Program-made: the position numbers and the translations under genes
Shown: piece after piece, positions 18,163 through 27,140 of the stretch
Layout of the letters: every line of letters starts with the position of its first letter
How positions within the stretch are numbered: position 1 is the stretch's first letter
Source of the DNA: Hyphomicrobiales bacterium
Lineage (GTDB): Bacteria > Pseudomonadota > Alphaproteobacteria > Rhizobiales > Rhizobiaceae
Length of the DNA stretch: 64,000 nt
Assembly (NCBI GenBank): GCA_900465665.1
Contig: UBJO01000021.1
Span: forward strand, 1 to 64,000
Direction: 5' to 3'
The notes under the pieces: generated by a model
Seen by the model: only the letters and a program-made list of their open reading frames with translations
Told to the model about the DNA's origin: nothing
Databases searched by the model: none

Positions 18163-21009
18163 CTAGCTAATGGAAGCGATCGCAGGTGCTTGGGAGGCGT
18201 AGTCCTGAGGAGCGATTGCCTCAGTGCACCAGTCGAGCAGATAGGCGATCGACTGGTAGTGGCGGTCGGAATGCGTCGACAGACCGATTTCGCACGTGCG
18301 GCTGGACGAGTACCCAACGCTACAATCTGCCGGAAGCTGGGATCGCAGGGTTCGGAGCGCGCTCGCGTTCAGTTCCGGTACATTGAAGCCTTTGTCACCC
18401 GCGAAACCGCAGCACTCAATTTCCTGGGGCACCGTAACGCGGTCTGCGCAGGCTGCCGCAAGGTCCTGCAACATCGAAGCGTGCCCCATCTTTCGTGAGC
18501 TACAGGTGATGTGGAGCGCCACAGACGAAGCCTTTCGTGCGATCTCGACCCGTGGCACGACAAGCGTTGCCAGGGCCTCGACGACGTCGATCACCGTGAT
18601 GCTACCCTTGAGGCTGCTCAACATCTGCTGGGTACAGGGACTGGTATCGCAAATAACCGGATCGATGCCGCCGCGGCTCGCTTTCAGTAGAGTGGCCTCA
18701 AGCGTCTCCATGCTTGATTGGGCCTGAGCAGGAAAGCCTTTGCTTTTGAAAGGCATCCCACAGCACGCGCTGTCCGCTGCGGTTAGAATAACCGGGTCGT
18801 AGCCAGCCTTGGAGAGCAGGGATTCCATGCAGCTCCAGAGCGGTCGTTCGTCGGGAGCCGCACGAGCCGGACCCATCACGGAACTAACGCAGCTTGTAAA
18901 GAGCACGACCCGAGGCCTCTCGTCGCCAGCCTGGGAATTGTGCGGCTTTGCCCCGGCGCGAGGCATGAACTTGGTCCAACGAGGAGTGCGACCTCCGGTT
19001 ACCGACCTCAGCCCCTCCGAAATGCCGCGCATCGCGGTGTCGCCAATAATGTCGCGGGTGCCACAAGCTGTGCCGAGGGCCAATCGCGCGACGGACGATG
19101 CCGCCCCGATATGGTTCTCGATCGCCGCAGCGCTTCGGCGTCCAAGGCGACCGTGACGCTCTTCTCGCTTCTGCCTCATCATTGATCCGGTGTCGATGCC
19201 AACTGGACATCTTCCGGCGCATAGACCGTCGCCCGCGCAGGTGTCGATCGCGCTATATCGATAGCTTTTAGAAAAAGCTGGGTCGGTGTGCTGATCCGCA
19301 CTCAAGGCACGGGTTGCGACGATCCGCTGCCGCGGCGTCGAAGTAAGCGCCCGCGATGGGCAAACCGGTTCGCAAAAGCCGCATTCGATGCATTTGTCGA
19401 TCAGGGGGTCGGTCGGCGGCAGTCGCTTCAGGTGCTTGAGGTGTATCTCGGCATCCTGGGAGATTATGACGTTGGGGTTCAAAACTCCGTGGGGATCGAA
19501 CGTCGATTTGATACGCTTCATCAGAGCGTATGCAGTCGCACCCCATTCCAATTCCACGAAAGGAGCCATTGCACGGCCGGTGCCATGCTCGGCCTTCAGC
19601 GATCCCTGATAGCGTTCAATGACCAAAGCGGCCATGTTGTCGACCAGTTCCGCATAACGGGCGACCTCGGCCTCTGAATCGAAACCCTGCGGAAAAACGA
19701 TATGGAGGTTGCCATCAAGGGCATGGCCGAAAATGACGGCGGTCGAGTATCCGAGCCTGTCGAAGAGCCGGCGAAGGTCAGTCGCCGCAAGCGCAAGCTT
19801 GTCCAGAGGCACCGCGACGTCCTCGACGATCACGGTGGTTCCTGCCGGTCGTTCTCCGCCAACGGCGGGGAGCAGTCCCTTGCGCACGTTCCAGTAACTC
19901 TCATATGTCGTTCGGTCACTGGCGAACCGGACCGGATACGTCGGCCGGTACTCACCGAGTACGGACATCACCGAACTCACATTAGCTTCAAGCGCCGCGA
20001 CGGTCGCCCCGCGGACGTCAACGAGAAGGGCGGAAGTGCCGACCGGGAGCTGGTCGATTTCAGCCGGGACGCCGGGTCTGCCCTTTACCGAGAGCAGGGA
20101 TGGATAATCCATGAATTCGACGGCTGAAACCGGACTGGTTTTGAGGGCCGTCGCCGCGGAGCAGGCTGCGTCCATGTCAGCGTAGAACACCAGCGCGGCG
20201 GACTTGTTCGGAGGGTCTTCGACGGTATCCAACGTAAGTTCGCTGATGAAGCCGAGAGTTCCCTCCGATCCCACCATCAGATGCGCGAGTATGTCATAGG
20301 GATCATCGAAGTCGACGAAGGCATTGAGCTGGTACCCGATCGTGTTCTTGATCGCGTACTTATGCTTGATCATCGAGACCAAGCCCGGATCGGACCGGAC
20401 TTCTGCCGCTAGTTTGGAAAGCTCTGTCAGGAGCGATGAATGGCTTTGGGTGAACGCCGCTCGGCTCTCATCGCTCCCCGTGTCGAGTGTACTACCGTCG
20501 GCGAGCACCACCCGGAGGGAACGAAGCGTCTGATAGGTGTTGAAGGCTGTCCCGCAACACATGCCGCTCGAATTGTTGGCCGCAATCCCGCCCATCATGG
20601 CTGCGGCGAGAGACGCCGGGTCGGGGCCAATCTTTCGGTTCGAAGCGGCCAGGCGAGCGTTGACATGCCCGCCCACGAGGCCGGGGCCGACGCATACGGC
20701 AAGCCCGCCGTCTCGCTGTTCGAACTTGCGCCAGCCGGTCGCGCTGAGTTTGACCAGAACGGAATCCGTTACAGCCTGGCCTGAGAGGCTCGTACCGGCG
20801 GCACGGAATGTGATGGCCGTCCCGGTGTTGCTCGCCACTTTGCACAGATCGGCAACCTCAGCCTCGTTATCCACGATTATGACTGCCTCAGGCAGAAGCT
20901 GATAGGGGCTAGCGTCCGCGCCGAAGATGGTACGAGAAAATCGATCAGTAAGGACTCTGTCTTTCGGTAGGATTGCAGCGAGGCGCTCGACGAACGTTTT
21001 TACGGACAT
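18163..21009 (-). CDS. FAD-binding and Fe-S 2-hydroxyacid dehydrogenase (Dld/YdiJ-like)
   Basis: 948 residues combining a GlcD-like half and a GlcF-like half. The N-terminal part has the FAD PCMH domain (FRAAGTSLSGQAVTD), then the oxidase C-terminal domain (FGHALDGNLHIVFP; KAEHGTGRAMAPF). Two ferredoxin clusters follow (CIECGFCEPVCPS and CAGDGLCAGRCPVG), then two CCG motifs (CCGMPFKSKG, CCGFAGDKGF). Such fusions oxidise D-2-hydroxy acids (D-lactate, D-2-hydroxyglutarate) and pass electrons to the respiratory chain. The ATG at 21009 is four bases after the sulfurtransferase stop. With that neighbour, 3-mercaptolactate to 3-mercaptopyruvate is an attractive but untested reaction. Confidence 0.85.
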   Translation of the reverse strand: MSVKTFVERLAAILPKDRVLTDRFSRTIFGADASPYQLLPEAVIIVDNEAEVADLCKVASNTGTAITFRAAGTSLSGQAVTDSVLVKLSATGWRKFEQRDGGLAVCVGPGLVGGHVNARLAASNRKIGPDPASLAAAMMGGIAANNSSGMCCGTAFNTYQTLRSLRVVLADGSTLDTGSDESRAAFTQSHSSLLTELSKLAAEVRSDPGLVSMIKHKYAIKNTIGYQLNAFVDFDDPYDILAHLMVGSEGTLGFISELTLDTVEDPPNKSAALVFYADMDAACSAATALKTSPVSAVEFMDYPSLLSVKGRPGVPAEIDQLPVGTSALLVDVRGATVAALEANVSSVMSVLGEYRPTYPVRFASDRTTYESYWNVRKGLLPAVGGERPAGTTVIVEDVAVPLDKLALAATDLRRLFDRLGYSTAVIFGHALDGNLHIVFPQGFDSEAEVARYAELVDNMAALVIERYQGSLKAEHGTGRAMAPFVELEWGATAYALMKRIKSTFDPHGVLNPNVIISQDAEIHLKHLKRLPPTDPLIDKCIECGFCEPVCPSRALTSTPRQRIVATRALSADQHTDPAFSKSYRYSAIDTCAGDGLCAGRCPVGIDTGSMMRQKREERHGRLGRRSAAAIENHIGAASSVARLALGTACGTRDIIGDTAMRGISEGLRSVTGGRTPRWTKFMPRAGAKPHNSQAGDERPRVVLFTSCVSSVMGPARAAPDERPLWSCMESLLSKAGYDPVILTAADSACCGMPFKSKGFPAQAQSSMETLEATLLKASRGGIDPVICDTSPCTQQMLSSLKGSITVIDVVEALATLVVPRVEIARKASSVALHITCSSRKMGHASMLQDLAAACADRVTVPQEIECCGFAGDKGFNVPELNASALRTLRSQLPADCSVGYSSSRTCEIGLSTHSDRHYQSIAYLLDWCTEAIAPQDYASQAPAIASIS

Positions 21010-21013
21010 CGCG

Positions 21014-21877
21014 TCACCCGCGTGCTTCAACGGGCGTCAAGCCGGGCATACCCCACTCGGCCCAAGCACCATCGTAAACTGCTACATCGTCCTTGCCACA
21101 GAGATGAAGGGCGAAAGCGATCGCGCAGGCGGTCACTCCAGAGCCGCAGGTCGCCACGGTCGGCTGCTGCCAGTCAATCTGCCGAATGTCAAATATGTCT
21201 CTGAGCGCCTGCACCGACTTGACCTTGCCGGTGGTAGAGTCGGTCAGTTCGTTGAAGGGCACGTTGTAGCTTCCCGGAATATGACCCGAGCGAAGTCCCT
21301 GCCTCGGCTCGGGCTCGCGTCCGTTGAAGCGCGGCGCGGATCGGGCGTCGAACACCTGCCGTTCTCTCGAGGTGAGGTTTTTCATCAGCTGGCCGCGGTT
21401 AGCCACGAGTTCCTTTCGCAGGCGGGCGGTGTAGGTGCCCCGGTGCGGTTGCTCGTATTGGCCGGTAACTGGATGCCCGTCCGCAAGCCAACTCCGCAGC
21501 CCGCCGTTGAGAACAGCCACTCGTTGATGGCCGAAGGCGCGAAGCATCCACCAAACGCGCCCTGCCGACATAAGCCCGACGCTGTCGTAGACGACCACGA
21601 AAGTCTCGTTGGAGATTCCCAGGTCTTCCATAGACCCCGCGAAGCGCTCTTCGTCAGGCAGCATGTGGGGAAGGGAACTGTTGTGGTCTGCGACACGGTC
21701 CACGTCGAAGAAGACCGCCCCTGCAATGTGCCGGCTCTCGAAGTCTTCTTCCGCTGTCGGCGTCGCGCCGGGTAGCTTGAACGAGCCGTCGACGACAACC
21801 AAATCGCCGCGGCCAAGATTTGCTGCCAGCCAGTCCACCGAAACGAGTGAGGGAAAATCCTGAAGAGACATCGGCAT
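21014..21877 (-). CDS. sseA: 3-mercaptopyruvate sulfurtransferase (two-domain rhodanese)
   Basis: 287 residues with two rhodanese domains. The active-site loop TCGSGVTACAIA is the CGSGVTA form typical of mercaptopyruvate sulfurtransferases; thiosulfate sulfurtransferases use a CRxGx[RT] loop. It moves sulfur from 3-mercaptopyruvate to a thiol or thioredoxin, leaving pyruvate. Start candidates are 21883, 21877 and 21871; 21877 was chosen for its spacing from GGA. First of a tight leftward group with the FAD/Fe-S dehydrogenase and TauE genes. A palindrome at 22008 separates it from the divergent SDR. Confidence 0.85.
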   Translation of the reverse strand: MPMSLQDFPSLVSVDWLAANLGRGDLVVVDGSFKLPGATPTAEEDFESRHIAGAVFFDVDRVADHNSSLPHMLPDEERFAGSMEDLGISNETFVVVYDSVGLMSAGRVWWMLRAFGHQRVAVLNGGLRSWLADGHPVTGQYEQPHRGTYTARLRKELVANRGQLMKNLTSRERQVFDARSAPRFNGREPEPRQGLRSGHIPGSYNVPFNELTDSTTGKVKSVQALRDIFDIRQIDWQQPTVATCGSGVTACAIAFALHLCGKDDVAVYDGAWAEWGMPGLTPVEARG

Positions 21878-22007
21878 AACCATTCCAAGTGTTCGATGCG
21901 CCTGATGAAGCGCGTTGCGATTGCCAACATCTTGGTCGATCAGGCCGGTGACTGAAGTTTGCAAATGTTCAAAATGGCCTTTTCCGGGTCCGACATCGGC
22001 ATGGCCA

Positions 22008-22019
22008 AAATGATCATTT
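22008..22019. promoter_or_regulatory. Palindrome AAATGATCATTT
   Basis: A perfect 12-bp palindrome extended by CCA and GGA, in the gap between the divergent sulfurtransferase (about 21877) and SDR (22097) genes. It may be an operator for one or both transcripts. Confidence 0.35.
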
Positions 22020-22096
22020 GGAATCTGGTGCTTCGTCGAACTTTGCAGCTTGATGATACGACCTTTACTTGGTTCTGGAAAAATTGGAGACGGTGA

Positions 22097-22861
22097 ATGA
22101 CTGGAAGGCTGAACGGCAAGGTCGCGATCATTTCGGGCGGAGCCAACGGTATGGGCGCTGCCGAGGTGGCCATGTTTGCCAAGGAGGGCGCGAAAGTGTG
22201 CGTCCTCGATGTACGAGAGGACCTGGCCCAGCCGGTCCTGGATCGCGTTGGGCGTGAGGGCGGCACGGCGATCTTCGAACGCGTCGACGTCTCGAACGAA
22301 GATGATTGGGTGCGGGCTATCTCCAAGACGACCCAGAAATTCGGCAGGCTGGACATTCTCGTCAACAACGCAGGGATCGGTGCGCGCGATTACGACTTCG
22401 AAAGCGTCGACGACTGGAACCATGTCATGAAAATCAACATGACAAGCGTCTTCATCGGCACCAAGCTGGCCGTGAAGGAAATGAGGAGGGTGGGGAAGGG
22501 TTCGATCGTCAATATCGCGTCGATCGCATCCTTGTCGGGCGACGCGGTCAACAATCCGGTATACGGCGTGTCGAAGGGCGCGGTCTGGAATTACACGAAG
22601 CAGTGCGCGGCAATGTACGGCAAGGACAATATCCGCGTGAATTCGGTCCATCCCGGGTTCATGCCGCGCATGCTTCAGAAGGATAACAAGCCTGTGGTTC
22701 CTTCGGAGGTCGCCTTCAAGGACAAGATGGAGCAGATTCCGCTGGGCCGTATTGGAACCGTCGACGAAGTCGCTTACGGCGTCGTATTCCTCGCCTCCGA
22801 CGAGGCAAGCTACATTACCGGCACCGAACTCGTCATCGACGGTGGGTTCCTCGTCCTGTAA
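22097..22861 (+). CDS. SDR-family NAD(P)-dependent oxidoreductase
   Basis: 254 residues, classical short-chain dehydrogenase: cofactor loop GGANGMGAAEVAMF, NNAGIGARDYDF, catalytic Ser in NIASIASLSG and YGVSK (Tyr-x3-Lys), ending IDGGFLVL. It oxidises or reduces an alcohol/ketone in the cytoplasm. Its start is preceded by GGAGACGGTGA. It is divergent from the sulfurtransferase group and followed by a strong hairpin, so it is likely a single-gene transcript. The substrate is unknown. Confidence 0.87.
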   Translation: MTGRLNGKVAIISGGANGMGAAEVAMFAKEGAKVCVLDVREDLAQPVLDRVGREGGTAIFERVDVSNEDDWVRAISKTTQKFGRLDILVNNAGIGARDYDFESVDDWNHVMKINMTSVFIGTKLAVKEMRRVGKGSIVNIASIASLSGDAVNNPVYGVSKGAVWNYTKQCAAMYGKDNIRVNSVHPGFMPRMLQKDNKPVVPSEVAFKDKMEQIPLGRIGTVDEVAYGVVFLASDEASYITGTELVIDGGFLVL

Positions 22862-22890
22862 TTTCGCGCTCATTGCTCCGGGGAATTTTC

Positions 22891-22921
22891 GAAGGCGTGA
22901 AGGCAATTGCCTCACGCCTTC
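22891..22921 (+). terminator. Hairpin after the SDR gene
   Basis: GAAGGCGTGA (22891-22900) pairs perfectly with TCACGCCTTC (22912-22921) thirty bases after the SDR stop. No long T-run follows, so a pause or processing role is also possible. Confidence 0.55.
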
Positions 22922-23021
22922 GTGCGTTGTTGACGTAAGACTGCGCCTGTCTTGTCAGAATTCGGAGATAAGGGCTAAAACCCTGGTATTGTTTCCCTTG
23001 GCTCTACCAAGAAGGTCTCTC

Positions 23022-23930
23022 ATGTCTGAATTTGATCATCTAAGTTCTGTCGTTGCGTTCGTTGCAGCGGCGAAGGCCGGGACATTCTCCGCGGCTGCGG
23101 TAAAGTTGGGCGTGAGCAAGTCGGCGGTGGGAAAAAGCATTGCCCGTTTGGAAGACCGTCTTGGCATGCAATTGATCAACCGGACAACGCGACGAATGGC
23201 CCTCACGCCGGACGGGGAGAGCTATTTTGCGACCTGTGCGCATGCTCTGGACGAAATACTAGGCGTGGAAGCCGCTCTGACCACAAGCCGCCGCAATCTT
23301 ACTGGACGGCTCCACATTGATATGCCGGTATCTTTCGGGCGGCAGATAATGTTGCCGATCCTCCTAGAGATCGCTCGTCCTTATCCCCATCTGCAACTGA
23401 AGCTTACCTTTACCGACCACGTCATCGATCCCATTGCTGAAGGGATTGACCTTGTCATCCGCTTTGGCGATTTGACGAATTCGGACGGGATGATCGCGCG
23501 AAAGCTCTCGACGCAGACGCTCATGACATGCGCGGCACCGTCTTACCTCAAGGTCCGAGGCGAGCCAGAAACAGCCGAAGACCTCATGAACCACAGCTGC
23601 ATTGTAGGCTATCGCCGCGGACGTCCTCTTAGCTGGCAGCTGATGGTGAACGGCGAAAAGTATCGGTTTCAACCTCCGCCCACCTATGAGCTTGGTGACG
23701 GAGACGCCATCCTTCAAAGCGCGGTGGCAGGCTTCGGGATTTGCCAACTCCCGAGTTCGATTGTCGGACCCCATATCGAGAGTGGCGAGCTTGTGCAGCT
23801 CCTCGCGGAGCAGTCCAATTGCCGCGTCGACGTCCACGCGCTTTGGCCGGAAACGTCGCATCTCAGCCCAAAGATAAGGCACGTCGTCGATCGCCTGGTC
23901 GAGGTCGCGGCAGCTGGGCGGCTCGGATAG
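23022..23930 (+). CDS. LysR-family transcriptional regulator
   Basis: 302 residues with the N-terminal LysR helix-turn-helix (FVAAAKAGTFSAAAVKLGVS; KSIARLEDRLG; RTTRRMALTPDG) and a periplasmic-binding-like effector domain. The ATG at 23022 was chosen because the helix-turn-helix begins at residue 9; a longer frame upstream overlaps the SDR gene and lacks similarity. It resembles the large AaeR/DsdC-like group that regulates neighbouring genes. No divergent partner is present; the target may be the SDR gene upstream or the flavin oxidoreductase downstream. Confidence 0.85.
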   Translation: MSEFDHLSSVVAFVAAAKAGTFSAAAVKLGVSKSAVGKSIARLEDRLGMQLINRTTRRMALTPDGESYFATCAHALDEILGVEAALTTSRRNLTGRLHIDMPVSFGRQIMLPILLEIARPYPHLQLKLTFTDHVIDPIAEGIDLVIRFGDLTNSDGMIARKLSTQTLMTCAAPSYLKVRGEPETAEDLMNHSCIVGYRRGRPLSWQLMVNGEKYRFQPPPTYELGDGDAILQSAVAGFGICQLPSSIVGPHIESGELVQLLAEQSNCRVDVHALWPETSHLSPKIRHVVDRLVEVAAAGRLG

Positions 23931-24139
23931 GGCTACCCTGATGTCAGCCGGGTAGACCTGAGCGCTACACACAGGCGCGCTGCTTGGGCTTTTCGCCTGT
24001 GATTCTGGATATTAGGTAGGGTGTCGAGTGTCGCCTGGGTTGCCGGGCGCGAGATAATGGCCCGCGTCCCGGACGTCGATCCTGTGAAACCGTTGCCGGT
24101 TGGGGTCGGGCCACATCCCAACTGGAGGCTCGCTCGAGA

Positions 24140-25120
24140 GTGGTTGCGCTATCTGTTTTGGATTTGATCATGATAGGCGAGGGACGAACTCTCGCTGACT
24201 CGCTGAATGATACCGTGAAGTACGCTCAGTGTGCGGAGCGTGCCGGATATAGCCGATACTGGATCGCCGAGCACCATAACATGCCAGGTATCGGGTCCGC
24301 AGCGACGACCCTAATCATCTCACATGTCGCGGCCGGCACATCGACCATCAAGGTTGGCTCTGGTGGAATGATGCTTCCGAACCATACCGCGCTCGTCGTC
24401 GCGGAGCAGTTCGGGACCCTTCAAGAAATCTATCCCGGCCGCATCGATCTCGGTGTAGGCAGAGCGCCGGGTGCGAATGCCGCTACGATCCAAGCCCTTC
24501 GAGGTCACGCTCATGGAAGAGAGTTCGCGGATGACGTGATCGCCGTCGTCGACTATCTGGAAGATAATTCGAGACAGCCGGCGCGCGCCTTGCCCGGGCG
24601 GCATGACGTGCCCGTCTGGATTCTAGGCTCCAGCTTCTATGGAGCTCAGCTCGCAGGACAACTCGGCCTGCCGTTCGCCTTCGCGTCGCATTTTGCCCCT
24701 CGCCATTTGATGAAGGCGATCGAGCTTTACCGTGAGAATTTTCGCCCGTCAGAGAGGTTGGCTGAACCCTATCTGATCGCCGGCGTCTGCGTTTTCGCAG
24801 CTGAAAGCGAGGACGAAGCTTTATATCTTGCCAGTTCGCACCAGCAATGGGTTGCGAACTTACATGCCGGACGACCGGGTTTGCTACCGAGACCGGTCGA
24901 AGGATACCTCGAAACTCTGTCCCAGGAGCGCCGTTATGGCCTCGACCAAGAGCTAGCCTGCTCGGTTGCCGGGACGGAGGAGCAGGTGGGTAATTGGTTG
25001 CGCCAGTTTGCCGACATCACAGGCGCGGATGAGCTCATGATAGACGCCCGTATTTACGATGTGGATGCGCGCTGTCGAAGCTTCGAGATAGCTGCGCGGG
25101 CAATGGGTATCAAACGATGA
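24140..25120 (+). CDS. LLM-class flavin-dependent oxidoreductase
   Basis: 326 residues, a bacterial luciferase-like TIM barrel (YSRYWIAEHHNMPGIGSAAT; GSGGMMLPNHTALVVAEQFG; RIDLGVGRAPG), closest in style to the YhbW-type group rather than to SsuD alkanesulfonate monooxygenases. It should use reduced flavin and oxygen, or F420-like chemistry in other taxa. The start is a GTG at 24140 with GGAGG about twelve bases upstream. It converges on the YeiH exporter gene. A sulfur-oxidation role is suggested by context only. Confidence 0.8.
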   Translation: MVALSVLDLIMIGEGRTLADSLNDTVKYAQCAERAGYSRYWIAEHHNMPGIGSAATTLIISHVAAGTSTIKVGSGGMMLPNHTALVVAEQFGTLQEIYPGRIDLGVGRAPGANAATIQALRGHAHGREFADDVIAVVDYLEDNSRQPARALPGRHDVPVWILGSSFYGAQLAGQLGLPFAFASHFAPRHLMKAIELYRENFRPSERLAEPYLIAGVCVFAAESEDEALYLASSHQQWVANLHAGRPGLLPRPVEGYLETLSQERRYGLDQELACSVAGTEEQVGNWLRQFADITGADELMIDARIYDVDARCRSFEIAARAMGIKR

Positions 25121-25137
25121 CCGCCTGACGGCAAACC

Positions 25138-26148
25138 TTAGCTGACATGAAGGATCGCGAGTCCGACGAGACTCAGGCACGCAAGTGCGATGATTGAGAG
25201 CACGCCGGCCAGGAGAACCCTTCCGCCGGAGGCGAAAACCGTGCGCATGTTCACGGAGAGTCCCAAGGCGGCCATCGATACGATCGTGAGGATACTCGAT
25301 CCTTGTTTTGCTGCGTCGACAGCGGAGGGTGGTAGCAGCCCTACCGTCCGCACGAGCATCATTGCGAAAAAGCCAACAATGAACCACGGAACAAGGGTCA
25401 GCGCCGAGGGGCGACAATGCTCGCCAGCTCCTTGCTTCAGCCGCAGCAGTAGCACGACGGGTCCCAACATAAGCACCCTGATCAGCTTGACGAGAGTGCC
25501 TATCTGCACGCTCACCACGCCGACGGGTGCCGTTGCTGCAAGAACCTGCGGAACCGCGTAGACGGTCATTCCGGCCAGTATGCCGTACTGCCACTCACTT
25601 AGGTGCGTGAGCGCGAACACCGGCGGAAGCACGAGAACGACCACAATGCCCAGCGCAGCGGTGAAGGCGATTGATGCCGCGACATCGTCGGACTTCGCCC
25701 CGATCACAGGGGCCGCCGCGACGATGGCGGAGTTTCCACATATAGAGTTGCCACACGCAACCAGCGTGGCCAACTGATCGCGGAGGCCCAGCAGCCGACA
25801 GATGCTGTAACTGATGATCAGCGACAGTATGACCGTTACGGCGACGACGGCCAGCATCGGCAAACCTGCTTCCGCTACCGTGCGAACACTGACCGACACT
25901 CCCAAAAGGACAATGGCAAGCTCCAGGAGATACTTGCTCGAAAACGCAACACCCGCTCGAAACGCATCTGGGAGGCTCGCAAACGTATGAAACAGCGTGC
26001 CGAAAACAATGGCGAAGACCAGGCCATCCAGGAGAATGTCATGGAAAACGACCGTCTCCAGCCAGACTGCTCCATAGGCAAGCACCGTGACTGCTGCTGA
26101 TGCAGAGATGCCGGGAACATATGCTAAGAATTTGCACCCGGACAACAT
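25138..26148 (-). CDS. yeiH: YeiH-family putative sulfate/sulfite exporter
   Basis: 336 residues, about ten membrane spans, UPF0324/YeiH family (GVSVSVRTVAEAGLP; CGNSICGNSAIVAAAPVIGA). These proteins are linked to sulfite and sulfonate stress and often sit beside a LysR gene, as here. The divergent LysR gene at 26250 and the inverted repeat between them copy the yeiE-yeiH arrangement of enterobacteria. It is the second candidate sulfite exporter in the block, with the TauE protein at 17381. Confidence 0.82.
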   Translation of the reverse strand: MLSGCKFLAYVPGISASAAVTVLAYGAVWLETVVFHDILLDGLVFAIVFGTLFHTFASLPDAFRAGVAFSSKYLLELAIVLLGVSVSVRTVAEAGLPMLAVVAVTVILSLIISYSICRLLGLRDQLATLVACGNSICGNSAIVAAAPVIGAKSDDVAASIAFTAALGIVVVLVLPPVFALTHLSEWQYGILAGMTVYAVPQVLAATAPVGVVSVQIGTLVKLIRVLMLGPVVLLLRLKQGAGEHCRPSALTLVPWFIVGFFAMMLVRTVGLLPPSAVDAAKQGSSILTIVSMAALGLSVNMRTVFASGGRVLLAGVLSIIALACLSLVGLAILHVS

Positions 26149-26193
26149 GAAGCCTCCAAATAGTTTGACTATCTCAGGCTATTGTTCTCTTTC

Positions 26194-26213
26194 ATTATTC
26201 TCCATCGGATAAT
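26194..26213. promoter_or_regulatory. LysR-type box ATTATTC-N6-GGATAAT
   Basis: ATTATTC (26194-26200) and GGATAAT (26207-26213) form an inverted repeat with one mismatch in the 101-base gap between yeiH and the LysR gene. Position and shape fit a LysR binding site that controls both divergent genes. Confidence 0.5.
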
Positions 26214-26249
26214 AGTTGACATTCTATTCGGCTGAACCGAACATTCCCT

Positions 26250-27140
26250 ATGACGTTTGAACAGTTGTACATTTTCGTCGCCGTTGCGGAGCGTGAGCAC
26301 CTCACGCAAGGCGCGGCGGCTATCGGTCTGACGCCTTCTGCAGTCAGTGCATCCATAAAGGCCCTAGAGAATTTCTACCGCGTCACGCTGTTTGATCGCG
26401 TCGGTCGTGGCATCAAGCTCACCCGCGAAGGGAGGGTCCTTCTACGAGAGGCCAAGGAAACATTAGCGAAGGTTAAAGCCACCGAAGCCGTTCTGAACGA
26501 ACTAGGGAATCTCAGCACCGGAGTCTTGGACATCCAGGCCAGCCAGACGATTTCAAACCATTGGCTTCCATCCCGTTTGCTGGCCTTTGCTCGGACCTAC
26601 CCGGGTATTCAGGTAAATCTTCAAATAGGCAACACCACCACGGTTGCCGACGGCGTGACTGATGGCGATGCTGATCTCGGCTTCATAGAAGGAACCATTG
26701 ATCGACCCGCTTTATTCACCGTTACCGTCGCAACCGACAAGCTTGTCATTGTCGCGGCGGGTGGCAGTCCCGGAAAGTGCAAGGCGTCCGAACTCAGAGA
26801 AATTTGCTGGGTCATGCGAGAGCGTGGCTCAGGTACGCGGGATATGCTTGAACGAGGTCTCCGTGATATGGACATCGACCCGGAAAGCCTCAAGGTCTCA
26901 TTGACGTTGCCATCTAACGAGGCGCTGCTCGCGGCGGTGCGAGGCGGAAACTGCATCACCGCGCTCTCGGAATCGATCGTTGCGCCGTTCCTCGAGAATG
27001 GACAATTGCGCAGGTTGGATTTTGATCTCCCTCCGCGTGAATTTACGCTTCTCCGACACAAGGAGCGTCACCTGACGGCCGCTGCAAAGGAGTTCGAGGC
27101 GTTTCTCCGATCCGGAGCTGCCAGCGAAGTGGTCGCTTAG
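26250..27140 (+). CDS. LysR-family regulator, YeiE/CbbR-like
   Basis: 296 residues with the LysR helix-turn-helix (FVAVAEREHLTQGAAAIGLT; ASIKALENFYRVTLFDRVGR) and a CysB/CbbR-type effector domain. It is divergent from yeiH; in enterobacteria the matching regulator YeiE senses sulfite and activates yeiH. The same function is therefore likely here. Its stop overlaps that of the convergent flavin oxidoreductase gene by four bases. Confidence 0.83.
   Translation: MTFEQLYIFVAVAEREHLTQGAAAIGLTPSAVSASIKALENFYRVTLFDRVGRGIKLTREGRVLLREAKETLAKVKATEAVLNELGNLSTGVLDIQASQTISNHWLPSRLLAFARTYPGIQVNLQIGNTTTVADGVTDGDADLGFIEGTIDRPALFTVTVATDKLVIVAAGGSPGKCKASELREICWVMRERGSGTRDMLERGLRDMDIDPESLKVSLTLPSNEALLAAVRGGNCITALSESIVAPFLENGQLRRLDFDLPPREFTLLRHKERHLTAAAKEFEAFLRSGAASEVVA

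Noticed and set aside
24140..25120. SsuD/SmoC-type sulfonate or sulfoquinovose monooxygenase
   Set aside because: The motifs fit the YhbW-like LLM group better, and no flavin reductase or sulfoquinovosidase is present.
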